From the NCBI RefSeq assembly GCF_900452415.1, contig NZ_UGNX01000001.1, forward strand, positions 3,100,001 through 3,164,000: a DNA stretch of 64,000 nucleotides. The letters are read 5' to 3'. The notes under the pieces are model-generated. The model ran no database searches. It was not told the origin of the DNA and worked only from the letters and a program-made list of their open reading frames with translations. How positions within the stretch are numbered: the first letter of the stretch is position 1; each line of letters starts with the position of its first letter. The translations under genes were made by a program, and so were the position numbers. Below are positions 46,754 to 56,191 of this stretch, in pieces. The stretch comes from Legionella cincinnatiensis. GTDB lineage: Bacteria; Pseudomonadota; Gammaproteobacteria; Legionellales; Legionellaceae.

Positions 46754-48343
46754 ATGATTGCAGAACAAAAATTTTCTACTTTTAAACCTAAAAGAGCGTT
46801 GCTTAGTGTTTCCGATAAAAGAGGAATAATTGAACTTGGCAAAATCCTCCATCAACATGGAGTAGAACTTATTGCAACAGGTAATACTTCTGCCTTACTT
46901 AAAGAACATCAATTGCCGGTTACTGATGTCAGTGAATACACAGGCTTTCCAGAAATGCTTGACGGTCGAGTTAAAACGTTACACCCTGCAATACATGCAG
47001 GATTGCTTGCTCGCAAAAATAAAGATGAGAAAATATTACAAGAACACTCCATTAAAGCTATTGATTTACTCATTATTAATTTATATCCATTTGAACAAAC
47101 CATTAGTCGCCCTGATTGTAATTTTAATGCTGCAATTGAAAATATTGATATTGGGGGTCCAGCCATGATTCGCTCCGCAGCAAAAAATCATGCACACACT
47201 TTTGTCGTAGTAAAACCAGAGGACTATATGGAGCTTATGGATTACATACAATCTAAGAAAGTACCTGTGGATTGGGGTTTTACCTTAGCTAAAAAAGCTT
47301 TTGCCCATACGGCAGCTTATGATGCAGCAATCGCTAATTATCTAACGACGTTAGATGAGCAATATGCGCCCTCTGGATTCCCAGAAGTACTTACCTGTCA
47401 ATTCAATAAAATTACTGATCTACGTTATGGAGAAAACCCACATCAACAAGCTGTTTTTTATGGAGATAAAAATACTACATCTGGTTCTTTAGGGGGAGCT
47501 CAATTAATTCAAGGCAAACAACTATCCTACAATAATATTTTGGATGCCGATGCTGCTTTGGATTGCGTTAAATCATTTGCCCACGACAAACCAGTTTGTG
47601 CGATTATAAAACATGCCAATCCTTGCGGAATTGCGTTAAGTGAGACTCTCCTTAATGCATATCTTAAAGCGTACCAATGTGATCCAGCATCAGCTTATGG
47701 TGGCATTATTGCGTTTAACCAAATATTAGATGGCGACACAGCAAAAACAATCCTGGAAAAACAATTTGTAGAAGTCATTATTGCTCCAGAGATAAGTGAT
47801 GACGCAAAAAAAATACTGGCCAACAAAGAAAATATTCGTGTCTTAGTAACAGGAGTATGGCAACCCGATAATGCTTTTAGCTTAAATATGAAGAAAGTAG
47901 ATGGTGGTTTACTGGTACAAGAACATGACTCCCTTGCTTTAGGAAGTTACCAATTAAAAACTGTAACGCAAAAAAAGCCATCCGAACAACAAATGAATGA
48001 TTTAATGTTCGCCTGGCTTGCAGCAAAACATGTGAAATCTAATGCAATTGTTTATGCCAAAGATGCTGCAACTATAGGCTTAGGAGGCGGTCAAACAAGT
48101 CGAATAATGAGTGCTCGTATTGGCCTTTGGCAAGCAACCCACATGGGATTTGATACTCAGGGTGCAGTAATGGCCTCTGATGCATTCATTCCTTTTCCTG
48201 ATACAGTTGAAATCGCTGCGAAGGCTGGTATCTCTGCTATTATTCAACCAGGAGGCTCAATTAGAGATACACAGGTAATTACTTGTGCTGAAGAACATGG
48301 GATCATTATGGTATTTACTGGAGTTCGTCATTTTAAACATTGA
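46754..48343 (+). CDS. purH: Bifunctional AICAR transformylase / IMP cyclohydrolase
   Basis: The 529-aa protein has the N-terminal IMP cyclohydrolase (RALLSVSDKRGI, ELIATGNTSALL, EMLDGRVKTLHPAIHAGLL) and the C-terminal transformylase (LRYGENPHQQA, CAIIKHANPCG, KSNAIVYAKD, IQPGGSIRD). It performs the last two steps of purine synthesis. The length is normal. AAGG lies 9 bases before the ATG. No purD follows; an unrelated SDR gene does. Confidence 0.98.
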   Translation: MIAEQKFSTFKPKRALLSVSDKRGIIELGKILHQHGVELIATGNTSALLKEHQLPVTDVSEYTGFPEMLDGRVKTLHPAIHAGLLARKNKDEKILQEHSIKAIDLLIINLYPFEQTISRPDCNFNAAIENIDIGGPAMIRSAAKNHAHTFVVVKPEDYMELMDYIQSKKVPVDWGFTLAKKAFAHTAAYDAAIANYLTTLDEQYAPSGFPEVLTCQFNKITDLRYGENPHQQAVFYGDKNTTSGSLGGAQLIQGKQLSYNNILDADAALDCVKSFAHDKPVCAIIKHANPCGIALSETLLNAYLKAYQCDPASAYGGIIAFNQILDGDTAKTILEKQFVEVIIAPEISDDAKKILANKENIRVLVTGVWQPDNAFSLNMKKVDGGLLVQEHDSLALGSYQLKTVTQKKPSEQQMNDLMFAWLAAKHVKSNAIVYAKDAATIGLGGGQTSRIMSARIGLWQATHMGFDTQGAVMASDAFIPFPDTVEIAAKAGISAIIQPGGSIRDTQVITCAEEHGIIMVFTGVRHFKH

Positions 48344-48469
48344 TGCATCAAATAAAATTGGGATGCACTAACTCCATAGGTTGTTAAAACATTTTACCTA
48401 TGACTCAAAAGGACGCATGAATGTCTTGGGGCATGCGCGCAATCAAAATTTGCGTATATGGAGTTATAA

Positions 48470-49114
48470 ATGGTTAAGACTCTCGTAATTACTGGCATCA
48501 GTCGAGGAATAGGATTAGAAACAGCTCGAATTTTTTTAGAGAATGGCTGGCAGGTCATCGGAACTTCAACACATGGCGTCACTCCTTTAAAAAATAAAAA
48601 CTTAAAAAGTTACAGCCTTGATCTAAAGAACTCACAACAAATTAATCTTTTTGCAGAAAAATTACCGAAAATTGATGTGTTAATTAATAATGCCGCTGTA
48701 CTTCTAGAGAATTGGAATCAAGAAAAAATCAATATGGAGCAACTAAAAGACACATTTGCCGTGAATGTATTTGGAACTATTGAATTAACCGAAAAATGCA
48801 TTCCTAAGTTAAACACTGATGCGCAAATTATTAACATATCATCGGGATGGGGAGCATTTAGTTCAAATGATTCTGCTTATCAACCACACTACAAAATGTC
48901 AAAATCATGTTTAAATATGTATACGCTACTTTTGACAAAAAGATTGCCCCAAAACACTATCTCTAGTTTTGATCCGGGATGGGTCAGAACCAATATGGGG
49001 AAAAACAATGCACCAAAACTACCCTCAGAAGCGGCACAAGAAATTTATAATCTAGTTAATAAAAAAAAGAAAAGCGGCTATTTTTGGCACGAAGGAACAA
49101 TAAGAGAGTGGTAA
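48470..49114 (+). CDS. Short-chain dehydrogenase/reductase
   Basis: The 214-aa SDR has the TGISRGIGLE nucleotide-binding turn, NNAAVLLEN, and the catalytic Ser/Tyr/Lys in ISSGWGAF and HYKMSKSCL. DPGWVRTNMG follows. The protein is short, without an extended C-terminus, as in carbonyl-reductase-like SDRs. GGAG lies just before the ATG. The substrate is unknown. The 126 bases before the gene carry a small CATAGG/CCTATG hairpin. Confidence 0.88.
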   Translation: MVKTLVITGISRGIGLETARIFLENGWQVIGTSTHGVTPLKNKNLKSYSLDLKNSQQINLFAEKLPKIDVLINNAAVLLENWNQEKINMEQLKDTFAVNVFGTIELTEKCIPKLNTDAQIINISSGWGAFSSNDSAYQPHYKMSKSCLNMYTLLLTKRLPQNTISSFDPGWVRTNMGKNNAPKLPSEAAQEIYNLVNKKKKSGYFWHEGTIREW

Positions 49115-49265
49115 TTTATAATTTTAGAGGCTACAAATGACATCGACATTAGAAATTTAATTCCATTCTTTAAAAAAGATTTTTTAGACGCCAAGATTAT
49201 GCTCTTGATCAATAAGAAGAAACAAACCAAAATAGACACAAAAACATTTGTCCTCAGGAGTTAGG

Positions 49266-51008
49266 ATGATCCACGACACGGAACTTAGTGAATTACTTAA
49301 AGCAATAGCTGAAAAAAGCTTGCAAATTATTTCAGATATACAAAAAACTCCCTTACAGCTCTCGCTTATCATCAATCAATACATTGAACTAACAGAACAC
49401 TTTCAAAGTGTAATGACTATTCTTTTAAAAAATCCAGAAAAAATCTGGGAAATGCAGTTTGCGTATTGGCAAGATGCCTTCAATTTAGCAAAAATTCAAT
49501 TAGAGCATTGGTTAGAAGGAAAACCGATGCCTATTGATGATCCTCGCTTTAGAGAAGAAGACTGGTTGAACAATCCATTTTTCAACATGATGACTCAGCA
49601 TTATCTTTTAGCCAGTCAGCACATGAATAATTTATTTGAAACAGCGGAATACCCCGATAAAAATACAGCAAAGCGTCTGCAGTTTTTTACCAAACAATAT
49701 TTAGATGCTTTATCTCCCGCAAACTTTCTCCACACTAATCCACAAATTATAGATGAAACACTAAAAAGCCGTGGTAAAAATTTATTACGTGGATTACATA
49801 ACTTACTTTCAGATCTAGAGGTAGGTTCCTCACGATTAATGATTAAAATGACCGATATGGAGGCTTTTAAACTTGGTGAAAATCTAGCGATAACACCAGG
49901 AAAAGTTATTTTTCGTAATAACATGATGGAATTGATTCAATACACACCACAATCCACTAAAGTCAAATCAATACCTCTTCTTATCGTTCCTCCTTGGATT
50001 AACAAATATTACATTCTTGATTTAAGCCCCCATAATTCTCTAGTGCGTTGGTTAGTAAAACAAGGAATTACCGTATTTATGATTTCCTGGGTTAATCCAG
50101 ACGCAAGCTTCGCTCATAAAAGCTTATACGATTATTTAAACGAGGGCCCAATAACAGCAATTAAGATCATTCAAAAACAGCTGCATGTAAATCAAGTCAA
50201 TGCTATGGGGTTTTGTATTGGCGGAACACTTCTTTCCATGCTTTTAGCTTACAATAAAGCATGCCAAGATAACTCTATTCACAGCGCAACTTTTTTAGCG
50301 TCGATGATTGATTTCAGTGACCCTGGTGACATTTCAGTATTTATTGATGAGCAACAAATTACAAAACTGGAAGATGAAATGAAATCTAAGGGCTATCTTG
50401 CTGGAAAATTTATGGCATCAAGCTTTAATTCCCTTCGCGCTAATGATTTAATTTGGTCCTTTTTTATTAAAAATTATTTACATGGCAAAAACCCTGTTCC
50501 TTTCGATATATTGTATTGGAATTCAGACTCTACGAATATGCCTGCAACGATGCATTCACAATACTTACGGTGGATGTACTTACATAATAATTTGTCAAAG
50601 CCAGGTAAAATACATCTTAACCATACGCCAATTGATGTCACCCTCATTGACATACCCACTTTTTTTCTCTCAACAGAAAAAGATCATATCGCGCCCTGGA
50701 AAACAACCTATCTAGGTTTTCAACTGATGAAAGGACCCAAGCGTTTTGTTCTAGGAGGATCAGGACATATAGCAGGAATTATTAATGCACCTGAAGCAAA
50801 AAAATACGGCTATAAAGTGAATAATCACGCTCCTTCTCATGCAGAAAAATGGTTGGAACAAGCAACAGAACATTCTGGTTCTTGGTGGCCTGAATGGTTA
50901 AAATGGCTAAAATCACATTCAGGAAAACTCATATCCGCTCCGGATTTTGAACAATTACCATTAACACCATTAATGGATGCTCCAGGAAGCTATGTTTTGA
51001 AAAAATAA
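49266..51008 (+). CDS. phaC: Poly(3-hydroxyalkanoate) polymerase, class I
   Basis: From ATG 49266 (AGGAG 5 bases upstream) the protein is 580 aa. The active Cys317 lies in GFCIGG, Asp in STEKDHIAPW and His in GSGHIAGI. The N-terminal PhaC region (HFQSVMTILLKNPEKIW, then W..NPFF) and length match class I synthases, which polymerise 3-hydroxybutyryl-CoA. Legionella stores polyhydroxybutyrate in its transmissive form. No phaA/B/P neighbours in the window. Confidence 0.94.
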   Translation: MIHDTELSELLKAIAEKSLQIISDIQKTPLQLSLIINQYIELTEHFQSVMTILLKNPEKIWEMQFAYWQDAFNLAKIQLEHWLEGKPMPIDDPRFREEDWLNNPFFNMMTQHYLLASQHMNNLFETAEYPDKNTAKRLQFFTKQYLDALSPANFLHTNPQIIDETLKSRGKNLLRGLHNLLSDLEVGSSRLMIKMTDMEAFKLGENLAITPGKVIFRNNMMELIQYTPQSTKVKSIPLLIVPPWINKYYILDLSPHNSLVRWLVKQGITVFMISWVNPDASFAHKSLYDYLNEGPITAIKIIQKQLHVNQVNAMGFCIGGTLLSMLLAYNKACQDNSIHSATFLASMIDFSDPGDISVFIDEQQITKLEDEMKSKGYLAGKFMASSFNSLRANDLIWSFFIKNYLHGKNPVPFDILYWNSDSTNMPATMHSQYLRWMYLHNNLSKPGKIHLNHTPIDVTLIDIPTFFLSTEKDHIAPWKTTYLGFQLMKGPKRFVLGGSGHIAGIINAPEAKKYGYKVNNHAPSHAEKWLEQATEHSGSWWPEWLKWLKSHSGKLISAPDFEQLPLTPLMDAPGSYVLKK

Positions 51009-51176
51009 GGTAATAGATTAAATTAAATTTCACTGTTGAAAAAATTGAGGCCATCAGGGAAATAAGTTTGTTACTTTTTAGACCTTTCGTTTTTGCAGCA
51101 GGTGACGTTTAGAGAACCTCGCCCTCTCCGAAAATCCTGAATCTTCTACACATACCCTACCCTCCCAACGTTCTAC

Positions 51177-51196
51177 GGTTTGTCGGCGGACAAACC
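51177..51196. other. Perfect hairpin in the phaC-aas gap
   Basis: GGTTTGTC, loop GGCG, GACAAACC forms an 8 bp stem with a tetraloop. It lies in a 282-base gap (51009-51290) between the convergent phaC and Aas-like genes that is richer in G+C than its surroundings by eye. No uridine tract follows at once, so it is not a classic terminator. Confidence 0.5.
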
Positions 51197-51290
51197 TCAA
51201 GTAGTCAGAGATGTGATCAAGAGACTGTGCGAAAACAGGGGCTATTGCAGGTATGCTATGAGCCGAAGTATCAGCAAGGCTGGTTGCTTT

Positions 51291-53471
51291 TTAAATGATT
51301 TCTTCTTCCAACTTTTTTTCAATTGTCATGTAATCTATTTTTCCTGAAGGCAAAACAGGAATCTTGCTTCCTGGAAAAATCTGTTGCGGAATTAACAATT
51401 CAGAATAGCTTAATTCTTTAATTTTTTTGATAAAGATAGTTTTATCTGCTTTCTCTGCCTCGCTAAATAATAAAATCTGTTCCCCTTTTCTTTGGCACTT
51501 TTTACTTACTGCTGCATGCAATAATTCGGGCCAAATTGATGCAGCAACACTTTCTACTGCACTAAGGGAAATCATTTCACCAGCAATTTTAGCAAAACGT
51601 TTCGCTCTGCCAGCTATAGTAATAAACCGTTCTTCATCCATAGTTACAATATCGCCAGTGTCATGCCAACCACTTTCTGAAATAAGAATTACTCCAGGCT
51701 TCTCTGAAGAAAGATAACCCATCATAATATTAGGGCCGCGTACTATTAATCGCCCTCCTTGAGCAATTCCCTCGACCGGCTGAATTTTACTTTCCATAAA
51801 TGGGAGTAACATTCCTACACTGTCAGGTTTAGAAGCTAAAGGACAATTCATAGAAATCACTGGAGCAGCTTCTGTTGCACCATATCCTTCATAAATTTTT
51901 ACCCCAAAAGTATCTATCCAATGATGCATTGTCTCTGGTTTAACTTTTTCAGCTCCTGCAAAAATATAACGTATGCTACTAAAATCATGTCTTTCTGCGG
52001 CTCGAGAATAACCCGTTAAAAAAGTATCTGTACTCAACATAATGGTGGCCCCAGTTTGATAAACTAATCCTGGAATTATTTTATAATGCAAAGGTGACGG
52101 GTAAAAAAAGCAGCTAATTCCTTGTATTAAGGGAAGAATGGCGCCTGTAGTCAGGCCAAAACAATGAAAAATAGGTAAAGTGTCGAAAAACTTATCCCGA
52201 TAAGAAAAGTCAACTCTTGATGTTAACTGACAGCAATTAGCCAATAAGTTAGCATGAGACAAAACTACTCCCTTAGAAACTCCCTCTGAACCTGAGGTAA
52301 ATAAAATCACTCCAGGCTCCGTTGGTAAAACTGCTTCGCCAATTAATTGATAAGCCCAGGAAGGAAATTTACTCTTAAGCAACCCTGAAAGTTTGTGACT
52401 TAATTTAATGGCAGATTTAAAATCCTCTAGAAAATAAATAATTATTCCTTCTTTCTGTAAATTTTCTACTAAATCTTCTAACTTTGCTGTAGCAATGAAT
52501 TGTCTTGACGTATAGATCGTTTTTATTTGCGCGACCTTACACGTAGAGAATAAATTATGAAATCCCAAACTAAAATTAAGCATGGCAGGAATACGTCGAT
52601 ATGCATGTAGCGCAAAAAAAGTGACCATCCCTGCTATTGTCGTAGGTAACATTATTCCTACATGTTCTCCTATTTGTGTTTGATTTTTAATCTGCCGGCC
52701 CAAAATAAAACAACGAGCCAGAAATTGCTTAAACGTTATAGGTGTGCGATTAGCATCCTCAATTTTTGCTCTATTCTTAGCACCTAATGCTGCTCCATGA
52801 ATTAACGCTTTGAATAAAGGTACAGGCTGGAAACTATTTGCAAATGTGAGCTCACTGATCAAACGAAATAAGCGAATACTCATTGCATTTCTATCAACAG
52901 AAGTATGCCTCTCTTCTACATAGGATAAGGAAGGCAACACATGCAAAATAATTTTAGGGAACAAACGTATTAGATGTTTGTCCTTGCTCATAGAAAAAAT
53001 ACTATATTGGGCTCCATCAATGCGAATCGGAATCACTGATGCACCTGCTTTTTGCAATATCAAACCAGGACTATCAAAAACCTTTAAGCTCTCTTCGTCC
53101 GACTCAATTCCTTGTGGGAAAATAACACAACGCTTTCCCTCTCGTATTGCTTTTATTAAAGCTCTAGCGGCAAAAGCATTTGTTGCATCGATTGCAATGA
53201 TATCTGCAAAGAGAAGCATCATTTTCCACCAAAATTTACCTGAAGTATGTGGCGATAAAGCAACTGTTAAACGTTCAGGTAAAAAAGCAGCAAGCAAAAG
53301 CAAATCAATTTTTGAAGTTCTATTGGCAATAATAACTGAGTTAAATTCAGGTTGATAATTTCCTCGCAATTCCACTTTAAACCAATAGGTTAAAATTGCT
53401 CTTATCCAATGACGAACTCGTTGTTGTTGTCTTTCCTTCCACGTAACATGTTCCATGTTTTTGTTTCTCAT
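51291..53471 (-). CDS. Aas-like acyltransferase/acyl-ACP synthetase fusion with degenerate acyltransferase site
   Basis: The 726-aa protein joins a PlsC-like N-terminal domain (about 20-200) to an AMP-forming acyl-activating domain (about 230-720). The adenylation part is intact: ILFTSGSEGVSKGVVLSH, YEGYGATEAAPVISMN and a C-terminal PSGKIDY. In the acyltransferase the HxxxxD box reads NRTSKID (His replaced by Arg) and FPEGR reads FPQGI, so both catalytic blocks are altered. In E. coli Aas re-acylates lysophosphatidylethanolamine. Here the acyltransferase half may be inactive or re-purposed while the ligase remains. The gene stands alone. Confidence 0.9.
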   Translation of the reverse strand: MRNKNMEHVTWKERQQQRVRHWIRAILTYWFKVELRGNYQPEFNSVIIANRTSKIDLLLLAAFLPERLTVALSPHTSGKFWWKMMLLFADIIAIDATNAFAARALIKAIREGKRCVIFPQGIESDEESLKVFDSPGLILQKAGASVIPIRIDGAQYSIFSMSKDKHLIRLFPKIILHVLPSLSYVEERHTSVDRNAMSIRLFRLISELTFANSFQPVPLFKALIHGAALGAKNRAKIEDANRTPITFKQFLARCFILGRQIKNQTQIGEHVGIMLPTTIAGMVTFFALHAYRRIPAMLNFSLGFHNLFSTCKVAQIKTIYTSRQFIATAKLEDLVENLQKEGIIIYFLEDFKSAIKLSHKLSGLLKSKFPSWAYQLIGEAVLPTEPGVILFTSGSEGVSKGVVLSHANLLANCCQLTSRVDFSYRDKFFDTLPIFHCFGLTTGAILPLIQGISCFFYPSPLHYKIIPGLVYQTGATIMLSTDTFLTGYSRAAERHDFSSIRYIFAGAEKVKPETMHHWIDTFGVKIYEGYGATEAAPVISMNCPLASKPDSVGMLLPFMESKIQPVEGIAQGGRLIVRGPNIMMGYLSSEKPGVILISESGWHDTGDIVTMDEERFITIAGRAKRFAKIAGEMISLSAVESVAASIWPELLHAAVSKKCQRKGEQILLFSEAEKADKTIFIKKIKELSYSELLIPQQIFPGSKIPVLPSGKIDYMTIEKKLEEEII

Positions 53472-53565
53472 GTAAAAATTCGCTTCTGGTTATCCCACCT
53501 CATTATTTTCAAAATTGCGATGCATAATAATAGAAATTGATGTCATGTCATCAAATTTTTAAACT

Positions 53566-54387
53566 CTAAATGGCGCTTCCAACACTCAAAGAAGAGGTTA
53601 ACTGATGAAGCAAAGGGTGATCAGTTTCAAAAATCATATCATCCAAAGAACAAGCTGAACGAACTCCCTGTAAAGAATTAACCAGAAAAACCACATCAGC
53701 ATCTCTTAACATTGATTTTGTCAAAGAAGCCTCAATACAATCAATATTAAGTTGTTTCGATAGTTTGAAAATTCTTGCACGAGTAATACCAGGAAGCACT
53801 CCATCTGTTACAGGAGGCGTCAGCAAACATTGTTTTTGAATCATAAATAAGTTGGCACATGTAGTCTCAGTAACATGATGCTGTAAATTAAAAAACAAAG
53901 CATCATCTGCACCTAAATCAATTGCGTGACGACGAGCAAGTATCGCTTCTAGATAATTGACTGATTTCACTTGAAATACAGGATTAGCAGCATCCCGTAA
54001 CCAAGGAACACTAACTAGTTTCAAGGGGTGGGTTTCCACAGTATAATTAAAGGTTTGTAGCACCAGTTGACTAATCTGTCCACGTACTGCTAACCCTCGA
54101 GGCGCTGAGCCACCACTTAAAATTGCTTTTATACCGCCATGGTATAAATTGTCACTTTTAATTTTATGAAGCAGATGCTCCAACCAATGTTCAAAAGTGA
54201 GATCAAATGGCATGCCCAGTTTTTGAGCAGAATCACTCAATCGTTGCCAGTGTAAGTAAGCAAAGCACGGCTTGCCACTCTCTACTTTAAGCGTTTCGAA
54301 TAAGCCTTCCCCCAAAAAAATGCGATCATCTGTTGGAAAAGCAAGGTTGTTTTCCCCTCCGTCTGAGAGTACTCGTGTTCGTATCAT
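53566..54387 (-). CDS. pabC: Aminodeoxychorismate lyase (class IV PLP enzyme)
   Basis: The 273-aa protein is a fold type IV PLP enzyme: GEGLFETLKV near the N-terminus, the PLP Lys in FQVKSVNYLEAILARRHA, and the phosphate-binding GVLPGITRARIF. The TETTCANLF site precedes it. Length and motifs fit PabC, which releases 4-aminobenzoate from aminodeoxychorismate for folate; a D-amino-acid or branched-chain transaminase is less likely. No fabF or tmk-mltG neighbour is present, unlike many genomes. Confidence 0.87.
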   Translation of the reverse strand: MIRTRVLSDGGENNLAFPTDDRIFLGEGLFETLKVESGKPCFAYLHWQRLSDSAQKLGMPFDLTFEHWLEHLLHKIKSDNLYHGGIKAILSGGSAPRGLAVRGQISQLVLQTFNYTVETHPLKLVSVPWLRDAANPVFQVKSVNYLEAILARRHAIDLGADDALFFNLQHHVTETTCANLFMIQKQCLLTPPVTDGVLPGITRARIFKLSKQLNIDCIEASLTKSMLRDADVVFLVNSLQGVRSACSLDDMIFETDHPLLHQLTSSLSVGSAI

Positions 54388-54441
54388 TAACGTACTTAAA
54401 AAGAATTTGTTTGTTATATAGACTATTTGTCTTTAATTAAA

Positions 54442-54642
54442 TTAATAGTCTCCAAAATCATCCAACTCATCCCGTAAACGTTTTTCATCTAACATATTTT
54501 CCAAACGTCTACGTGCATCCAAACCATGAGGAACAGTTTCCATAACCTCTGCATCTGCATCTATATCTAAATCGTTATCTAAATCGAAATCCTCACCCAC
54601 CTCTACAACATTATCTTCATCTTCTTCAAACAAATCACTCAT
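54442..54642 (-). CDS. Small acidic protein, PA3496-like family
   Basis: The 66-aa protein is very acidic in its first half (DEDNVVEVGEDFDLDNDLD) and ends with the DARRRLENMLDEKRLRDELD conserved stretch then DFGDY. The tail matches small gammaproteobacterial proteins annotated as PA3496-like putative envelope-integrity factors. The function is not known to me beyond that name. It lies 54 bases upstream of pabC on the same strand, and AAGGAT precedes the ATG. Confidence 0.75.
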   Translation of the reverse strand: MSDLFEEDEDNVVEVGEDFDLDNDLDIDADAEVMETVPHGLDARRRLENMLDEKRLRDELDDFGDY

Positions 54643-54837
54643 ATCCTTCTCTCAATGAACTTTACTGCAAGCTACATTATATCCAAATGTTGGATTATAA
54701 AAACTAGGACGGCTATATACCTTATTTTTATATTTTTGCCTAGCCTTTTTAAAAAAATTTAGCAATCATTTGATATTTGAGAGTGACAAATTTCTAAGAA
54801 TATTTCAAGACCTTGAAGTTTTGCCATAAAAAAACGA

Positions 54838-55054
54838 TAATTTAAAGTAAATTATGGATAAGAGATCGAGTTATTACTTCGACCCGTTCGGGCTGAGGAG
54901 GCGCACCAGCGCCGTCTCGAAGCCTTGGCAGGTACTTTCGAACCCGATGCTAAGGCTTCGAGACGGCGTAAACGCCTCCTCAGCTCGAACGGGTGGTGAG
55001 AGACTCGTTATAATTATATATTTATCCATAACTGACGTTAATTTAAAGTAAATT
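54838..55054. repeat. Palindromic dispersed element with 16 bp flanking direct repeats
   Basis: A near-perfect palindrome: CCCGTTCGGGCTGAGGAGGCG...GCCGTCTCGAAGCCTT pairs with AAGGCTTCGAGACGGCG...CGCCTCCTCAGCTCGAACGGG. The inverted ends are ATGGATAAG and TTATCCATAA. The word TAATTTAAAGTAAATT occurs at both flanks (54838-54853 and 55039-55054), as a target duplication or shared terminal sequence. It is the best-preserved copy in the window. The rest of the 54643-55131 gap is AT-rich without features. Confidence 0.85.
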
Positions 55055-55105
55055 TGATATAAAAATAACAAATTTTTTTATCGAACTTACATTAAATAAA
55101 ACTTA
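55045..55105. repeat. Minimal derivative of the dispersed element
   Basis: AAAGTAAATTTGATATAAAA (left) and TTTTTATCGAACTTACATTA (right) are imperfect inverted copies of the terminal sequences with almost nothing between them, as if the core had been deleted. The right end is about 27 bases upstream of the 5-formyl-THF cyclo-ligase start. Confidence 0.5.
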
Positions 55106-55131
55106 AGAAAAAACAATACGCTAATACCTGT

Positions 55132-55710
55132 ATGACAAATTCAGTTAAAAAAGCTTTAAGAGACACGATGAAACAAATACGTTCTAAGCTTACAGCTTCG
55201 TATCGTCTTACCGCTTCAAATCAAATCTGCACTCGAATTCGCTCTTTGGAACAGTACCGAGATGCCAAACGAATTGCCTTTTATTTTGCAGCTCACGGAG
55301 AAATTGATTTAGATGAGTTATGGAAAAGTGCTTCTTTACAAGGTAAGCTCTGTTATTTTCCTGTCATTAATGAAGATAATTTAATCCTTACCTTTTTACC
55401 TGCAACACCCGATACACCTTTCAAAAAGAATCGCTATGGAATTAATGAGCCCGATGTCAGTCACGCTTTAGCCATTCCCCTAGAAGAATTAAATTTGGCC
55501 TTAGTTCCTGTAGTTGCGTTTGATGTCCGCTGCATCCGCATAGGGATGGGTGCTGGCTACTATGATCGTACGTTTAAAAGCAATGAGCATTGTCCCTTAT
55601 TTGGTGTAGCTTACCAATTTCAACGGGTCGATTATATTGAGCCCGAACCTTGGGATATTCCACTCAATGCAGTAATTACCCAACGCGCTATTTATTGGCA
55701 TGGGGGGTAA
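55132..55710 (+). CDS. fau: 5-formyltetrahydrofolate cyclo-ligase
   Basis: The 192-aa enzyme has RIAFYFAAHGEIDLDELW, LNLALVPVVAFDVR and the ATP/folate-binding GMGAGYYDRTF, typical for the family (YgfA). It converts 5-formyl-THF to 5,10-methenyl-THF using ATP. A first Lys/Arg-rich segment (KALRDTMKQIRSKL) is normal. In many gammaproteobacteria the 6S RNA gene lies just upstream; here that space holds repeats. Confidence 0.92.
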   Translation: MTNSVKKALRDTMKQIRSKLTASYRLTASNQICTRIRSLEQYRDAKRIAFYFAAHGEIDLDELWKSASLQGKLCYFPVINEDNLILTFLPATPDTPFKKNRYGINEPDVSHALAIPLEELNLALVPVVAFDVRCIRIGMGAGYYDRTFKSNEHCPLFGVAYQFQRVDYIEPEPWDIPLNAVITQRAIYWHGG

Positions 55711-55743
55711 ATTTAATCTTTGATTTAGAACAAACTGAATTTT

Positions 55744-56085
55744 TTAGGTTAAAGCATCTGCATTTATTTCTCCAGTACGTACACGGACCACTTGTTGCAA
55801 TTCATATACAAAAATTTTTCCATCACCAATTTTACCGGTATAAGCCGATTTGCAAATGGCTTCAATTGCAGCTTCTACCATATCATCAGGCAAAGCGAGT
55901 TCAATTTTAATTTTGGGAAGAAAATCAACAACATATTCTGCGCCACGATATAACTCTGTATGCCCTTTTTGCCTTCCAAATCCTCTGGTTTCAGAAATAG
56001 TTATTCCTGGTACCCCAATTTCCATTAACGCCTCATGGACATCATCGAGTTTAAAAGGCTTAATTATTGCCATAATCATTTTCAT
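55744..56085 (-). CDS. PII nitrogen regulatory protein (GlnB/GlnK type)
   Basis: The 113-aa protein begins MKMIMAIIKPFKLDDV and has the T-loop with Tyr51 (YRGAEY), the uridylylation site, followed by VVDFLPK, and the B-loop TGKIGDGKIFV. It senses 2-oxoglutarate, ATP and glutamine and controls glutamine synthetase adenylylation or ammonium uptake. No amtB is adjacent, so GlnB versus GlnK is left open. It converges on the cyclo-ligase gene after 33 bases. Confidence 0.95.
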   Translation of the reverse strand: MKMIMAIIKPFKLDDVHEALMEIGVPGITISETRGFGRQKGHTELYRGAEYVVDFLPKIKIELALPDDMVEAAIEAICKSAYTGKIGDGKIFVYELQQVVRVRTGEINADALT

Positions 56086-56191
56086 AATATATTCCGCCGT
56101 GATATATCATGTCTCATCAAAAAACCTCTATTTTAAGAGAGACAAGGTATGATACTTTTGTTAGACTCATTGCAAAAATCATGGAGTAATC

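Noticed and set aside
54643-55131. Possible 6S RNA (ssrS) upstream of the 5-formyl-THF cyclo-ligase
   Set aside because: The usual neighbour relationship prompted a look, but the space is taken by the palindromic element and its derivative; no 6S-like bulged duplex or conserved closing stem was recognised.
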